This document shows, piece after piece, positions 23,333 to 26,276 of a DNA stretch of 26,276 nt. Both the position numbers and the translations under genes were made by a program. The DNA comes from Dokdonella_A sp035545255. Its GTDB lineage: Bacteria; Pseudomonadota; Gammaproteobacteria; Xanthomonadales; Rhodanobacteraceae. The notes under the pieces were generated by a model. The model did no database searches, was not told where the DNA came from, and worked only from the letters and a program-made list of their open reading frames with translations. Within the stretch, counting starts at the first letter, position 1. Each line of letters starts with the position of its first letter. Location of the stretch: NCBI GenBank assembly GCA_035545255.1, contig DASZYR010000091.1, positions 1-26,276 on the forward strand, written 5' to 3'.

Positions 23333-24819
23333 CAGCGCTCGACTCCGTTCGCAAGCTGTCGCAAGGGCGCGAACAGATCGCTCGCGACGAGACCACGCGG
23401 CGCATCGCCAGCCGCGACATCGCCCGCGCGTGCATGCAGCACGACGCCGGCGCACGCGGCGTTCCAAGCGGACAATCCCTGCGCGCGAAGCGCGGCGATG
23501 ACACCGGTCAGCACGTCGCCCATGCCTCCCGAAGCCATGCCGGCATTGCCGGAAGGACACGCCGCGACGCGTCCATCCGGCGCGGCCACGAGGCTGCCTG
23601 CACCTTTCAGCACGGCAACGGATGCGTAACGCGCCGCCAGCGAGCGCACCGCCGCGAAGCGATCGGCCTGGACGACCGCCGTCTCGCAGCCGAGCAGCCG
23701 CGCGGCTTCGCCCGGATGCGGCGTGAGCACGGCATCCGGAACCGGCCGGGGTTCGAGGGCAAGAATGTTCAACGCGTCGGCGTCGATGACGAGCGGCTTC
23801 TTCGCGCCCATCGCCGCCCGCCAGAGCGCGATGCTCCACGCGCCTTGACCAAGACCCGGGCCGATCGCGATCACGGACGCGCGATCGATCAGGACATCCG
23901 CCGCGCGGACGTCGTCGACATCGCGTGCCATCAGCTCCGGACGGCCAGCCAGCAACGCCGGCACGTGCGCACCGCGCGTCGCCACGCTGACCAGACCGGC
24001 TCCGCACCGCAGCGCCGCTTCGGCGGCAAGACGGATAGCGCCGCCCATGCCCGCGTCGCCGCCGATCGCGAGCACGTGTCCAAAATCCGATTTATTGACA
24101 TTGCCGCTTCGCGGCGGCAGCGCACGCGCGATCGCGCCGTCGATCAGCGTCGCATCGGGGGCGATGCCGGCGTATGCGGAATCCGGCACGTCCAGCGGCG
24201 CAAGCTCGCGCTCGCCGGCGCAATCGGCCGCATCGCCGGTGAAAAGACCGCGTTTCCATGCGATGAGGCTGACCGTCGCATCCGCCCGCACGGTGGCGCC
24301 CAGCCGCATACCGGTGTCGGCACAGAGGCCCGACGGAACGTCGATCGCGAGTACCGGACGACCGCTCGCGTTGACGCGGTCGATCAGCGCGGCGACGTCC
24401 CCGGTCACTGCACGCGCCAGCCCGGTGCCGAAGATGCCGTCGACGATGACGTCGAAGCCGGCGAGTTCCGTCGCGTGCGCGAACGGAGCGATGCGCCCGC
24501 CCGCCTCGCGATAGATGCGTCGCGCGCGATCGGCGTCGCCGGATGCCTCGCCGCTCATCGCATAGGCCTCGACCTCGAACCCGTGCTGCAGCGCGCGTTG
24601 ACCGACGAGCAGCGCATCGCCGCCGTTGTTGCCGCGTCCGGCGAGCATGGCGACGCGGCGCGCATCCGGCCAGCGCAGGCGCATCGTCGCGAACACGGCA
24701 TCGGCCGCGCGGCGCATAAGCTCGAGGCCCGCGATGCCGACGTCTTCGATCGCGGCGCGGTCGATGCGGCGCACCTGCTCGGCGGTGTAGAGCGCGATCG
24801 TGAGATCCGGCGGCGGCAT
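23332..24819 (-). CDS. nnr: Bifunctional NAD(P)H-hydrate epimerase / ADP-dependent dehydratase
   Basis: This 494-residue metabolite-repair enzyme converts damaged NADHX/NADPHX back to NAD(P)H. The N-terminal YjeF_N epimerase domain (about 1-210) has GRGNNGGDA (61-69, Ala where Gly is usual) and VDGIFGTGLAR. The C-terminal dehydratase domain (about 225-490) has VLAIGGDAGMGGA, IGPGLGQ, DADALN, LTPHPGEAARLL, VLKGAGSLV and the nucleotide/catalytic motif GNAGMASGGMGDVLTG (423-438). The ATG at 24819 is chosen because homology begins soon after it; the upstream in-frame TTG would add 28 unrelated residues. No Shine-Dalgarno site is visible, and a CATAAT -10 ends 6 bases before the ATG, suggesting a leaderless message. 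It is divergent from queG. Confidence 0.95.
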   Translation of the reverse strand: MPPPDLTIALYTAEQVRRIDRAAIEDVGIAGLELMRRAADAVFATMRLRWPDARRVAMLAGRGNNGGDALLVGQRALQHGFEVEAYAMSGEASGDADRARRIYREAGGRIAPFAHATELAGFDVIVDGIFGTGLARAVTGDVAALIDRVNASGRPVLAIDVPSGLCADTGMRLGATVRADATVSLIAWKRGLFTGDAADCAGERELAPLDVPDSAYAGIAPDATLIDGAIARALPPRSGNVNKSDFGHVLAIGGDAGMGGAIRLAAEAALRCGAGLVSVATRGAHVPALLAGRPELMARDVDDVRAADVLIDRASVIAIGPGLGQGAWSIALWRAAMGAKKPLVIDADALNILALEPRPVPDAVLTPHPGEAARLLGCETAVVQADRFAAVRSLAARYASVAVLKGAGSLVAAPDGRVAACPSGNAGMASGGMGDVLTGVIAALRAQGLSAWNAACAGVVLHARAGDVAAGDAPRGLVASDLFAPLRQLANGVER

Positions 24820-24825
24820 CACGCG

Positions 24826-24831
24826 ATTATG
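24826..24831 (-). promoter_or_regulatory. Candidate -10 for a leaderless nnr transcript
   Basis: On the minus strand CATAAT ends 6 bases before the nnr ATG, so transcription would begin at or next to the start codon. No Shine-Dalgarno sequence is present between them. A small hairpin GCCCGC-AGGA-GCGGGC (24852-24867) lies just upstream. Confidence 0.45.
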
Positions 24832-24961
24832 GATCAACCACCGACGCGGATGCCCGCAGGAGCGGGCGCCAGCCGCGATCTTCTCGTTCCCGCGCGTATG
24901 CAACGCCGAAAAATCGCGGGTGACGCCGCTGCTGCGAAGGTCACGGCACGGAGTGGCGCGG

Positions 24962-24967
24962 TATGCT
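24962..24967 (+). promoter_or_regulatory. Candidate -10 for a leaderless queG transcript
   Basis: TATGCT ends 6 bases before the queG ATG at 24974, the same geometry as the divergent nnr promoter, and again no ribosome-binding sequence is visible. A recognisable -35 is lacking. Confidence 0.45.
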
Positions 24968-24973
24968 GATCGG

Positions 24974-26050
24974 ATGACCGCGATCGACTATCGCCGCCTT
25001 GCCGACGACATCCGCCGCTGGGGCGCCGAGCTCGGTTTCGGCCGAGTCGGCATCGCCGGCGTCGAGCTTGCCGAGGACGAGGCGCATCTCCTGAACTGGC
25101 TCGAAGCCGGATATCACGGCGAGATGGACTACATGGCGCGGCATGGGACCAAGCGCAGCCGTCCGCCCGATCTCGCTCCCGGTACCGTGCGCGTGATCGC
25201 AGCGCGCATGGATTACGCGCCTGCCGACATCGATGCCGCATGGGAAGCGATCGGAGACGACGGCCGTGCCTACGTCTCCCGTTACGCGCTCGGGCGCGAC
25301 TATCACAAGGTGCTGCGCCATCGCCTGCAGAAGCTCGCCCATCGCATCGGCGAAGCGGTCGGGGCGTTCGGCCATCGCGTGTTCACCGATTCGGCGCCGG
25401 TGCTCGAGAAGGCGCTCGCGCGCGACGCGGGACTTGGCTGGATCGGCAAGCACACTCTGCTGCTCTCGCGCGAAGCCGGGTCCTGGTTTTTCCTCGGCGA
25501 GATCTATACCGACCTGCCGCTGCCGATCGACGCGCCGGCGAGCGCGCACTGCGGCACCTGCACGCGCTGCATCGAGGTCTGTCCGACGCAGGCGATCGTC
25601 GCGCCGTACCGGCTCGACGCGAGACGCTGCATTTCGTATCTCACAATCGAGCTGCGCGGCGCGATTCCGGTCGAGCTGCGGCCGCTGATCGGCAACCGCG
25701 TGTTCGGTTGCGACGACTGCCAGCTCGCGTGTCCATGGAACAAGTTCGCGCAGCCTGCGAGCGAGATCGATTTCTCGCCACGCCACGGACTCGCGGACGC
25801 GCAACTCGTCGACGTGTTCGCATGGAGCGAGGCCGAATTCCTCGAACGCACCGCCGGCATGGCGATTCGGCGCGCGGGCTACGAAGGCTGGCTGCGCAAC
25901 ATCGCGGTCGCGCTCGGCAACGCGCGGCCGTCCACGGCTGTCGGAAAGGCGCTGGCCGCCCGCAATGACGACGCTTCTGCGCTCGTGCGCGAGCACGTGC
26001 GCTGGGCGCTGGCGGAACAAGTGCGCAAGCGCGCAGGAACGACATCCTGA
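24974..26050 (+). CDS. queG: Epoxyqueuosine reductase QueG
   Basis: This 358-residue cobalamin-dependent iron-sulfur enzyme performs the last step of queuosine synthesis, reducing epoxyqueuosine in tRNA. The N-terminal domain includes RYALGRDYHKVLR and the catalytic Asp139 in FTDSAPVLEKALA. The two [4Fe-4S] clusters have CGTCTRCIEVCP (Cys193, 196, 199, 203) and the C-terminal set Cys219 with CDDCQLACP (Cys246, 249, 253). The C-terminal HEAT-like helices (GYEGWLRNIAVALGN) bind tRNA in the family. The ATG at 24974 begins at the homologous N-terminus; the frame is open further upstream but the added residues look non-coding. It is divergent from nnr (154 bp), as in enterobacteria. A strong hairpin follows the stop. 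Confidence 0.96.
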   Translation: MTAIDYRRLADDIRRWGAELGFGRVGIAGVELAEDEAHLLNWLEAGYHGEMDYMARHGTKRSRPPDLAPGTVRVIAARMDYAPADIDAAWEAIGDDGRAYVSRYALGRDYHKVLRHRLQKLAHRIGEAVGAFGHRVFTDSAPVLEKALARDAGLGWIGKHTLLLSREAGSWFFLGEIYTDLPLPIDAPASAHCGTCTRCIEVCPTQAIVAPYRLDARRCISYLTIELRGAIPVELRPLIGNRVFGCDDCQLACPWNKFAQPASEIDFSPRHGLADAQLVDVFAWSEAEFLERTAGMAIRRAGYEGWLRNIAVALGNARPSTAVGKALAARNDDASALVREHVRWALAEQVRKRAGTTS

Positions 26051-26054
26051 ATGA

Positions 26055-26086
26055 AACGGGCCGCACGACGACTCGTGCGGCCCGTT
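26055..26086. terminator. Strong bidirectional terminator hairpin
   Basis: A perfect 14-bp stem, AACGGGCCGCACGA paired with TCGTGCGGCCCGTT, surrounds a 4-base CGAC loop and starts 4 bp after the queG stop. It stands between convergent genes (queG and the TonB receptor gene). Short T-rich sequence (GTGCTTCTT) follows on the plus strand. It is the best terminator candidate in the window. Confidence 0.85.
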
Positions 26087-26114
26087 GTGCTTCTTCACTC
26101 CGGTATCGCGGCGA

Positions 26115-26276
26115 TCAGAACTTGACCGTGACGCTGGCGTGGTAGTAGCGGCCGACCAGGTCGAACGTCGACGGATCCGTACCGGCGTTCACCGTCTGCA
26201 GATCGTAGCCCATGAACGGCGGCTGCTTGTCGCCAATGTTGTCGACGCCGATTTCGAGGCGCGTGTTCATCGCTTC
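26115..26276 (-). CDS. TonB-dependent receptor, C-terminal fragment
   Basis: Only the last 53 residues are inside the window; the gene continues beyond the right edge. The fragment LEIGVDNIGDKQPP, then a loop ending GTDPSTFDLVGRYYHASVTVKF and a stop, is the usual closing part of TonB-dependent outer-membrane receptors: a penultimate strand with NIxDKxPP, the (Y/D)xxGRxYxxxxxxxF strand, and a terminal Phe recognised by the BAM machinery. The ligand cannot be told from this piece. A TonB receptor end is well supported by the C-terminal pattern although it is short. Confidence 0.88.
   Translation of the reverse strand, partial: EAMNTRLEIGVDNIGDKQPPFMGYDLQTVNAGTDPSTFDLVGRYYHASVTVKF

Overview
The window is ordinary chromosomal DNA of a high-GC (by eye roughly two-thirds G+C) Gram-negative gammaproteobacterium, most likely of the Xanthomonadales/Lysobacterales (Rhodanobacteraceae-like). 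The evidence is the block queG / nnr-tsaE-amiB-mutL, which follows the enterobacterial gene order, the many exported proteins, a TonB-dependent receptor end, a DUF4139 protein and CTCTCCCGC-type intergenic palindromes. The taxonomic call is an inference from gene content and order. I saw no tRNA, rRNA, CRISPR array, transposase, integrase or phage gene, and no segment whose base composition suggests recent transfer.

Layout. 1-2839: uvrA, lacking only about its first 8-10 codons. 3051-5001: a divergent pair, a periplasmic PCu(A)C copper chaperone (-) and a secreted DUF4139 protein (+), sharing a palindromic promoter. 5133-7529: a crotonase-fold enoyl-CoA isomerase, then an exported histidine-rich TPR protein. 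7539-8633: a ChaN-like exported protein, convergent with the TPR gene and only 9 bp from it. 8928-12392: a 1154-residue secreted protein with PQQ-type propeller repeats and two C-terminal cysteine-bearing modules. 12641-15086 (-): a probable operon of a DUF1289 protein, NudL-type CoA pyrophosphatase, an unknown membrane-anchored protein and 3-mercaptopyruvate sulfurtransferase. 15318-15683: an unknown small helical protein. 15862-16509: an exported FKBP-family protein with a degraded active site. 16818-17600: a classical enoyl-CoA hydratase. 17678-18184: a YfcE-type metallophosphoesterase. 18424-24819 (-): DUF1684 protein, mutL, amiB, tsaE and nnr, with queG divergent at 24974-26050. A strong terminator hairpin then separates queG from the 3' end of a TonB-dependent receptor gene.

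Functional themes are genome maintenance (UvrA, MutL), metabolite repair and housekeeping (Nnr, NudL, SseA, YfcE-like), tRNA modification (TsaE, QueG), cell-wall splitting (AmiB), fatty-acid oxidation (two crotonases with different predicted chemistry) and envelope/periplasmic functions (PCu(A)C, DUF4139, TPR, ChaN-like, propeller protein, FKBP).

I did not find a convincing new defence, mobile or biosynthetic system. The signals most worth following are: a family of intergenic palindromes arranged as inverted doublets; the large secreted protein with its paired-cysteine modules; the FKBP without catalytic residues; promoters placed so close to nnr and queG that both messages should be leaderless; and a histidine-repeat linker in MutL.
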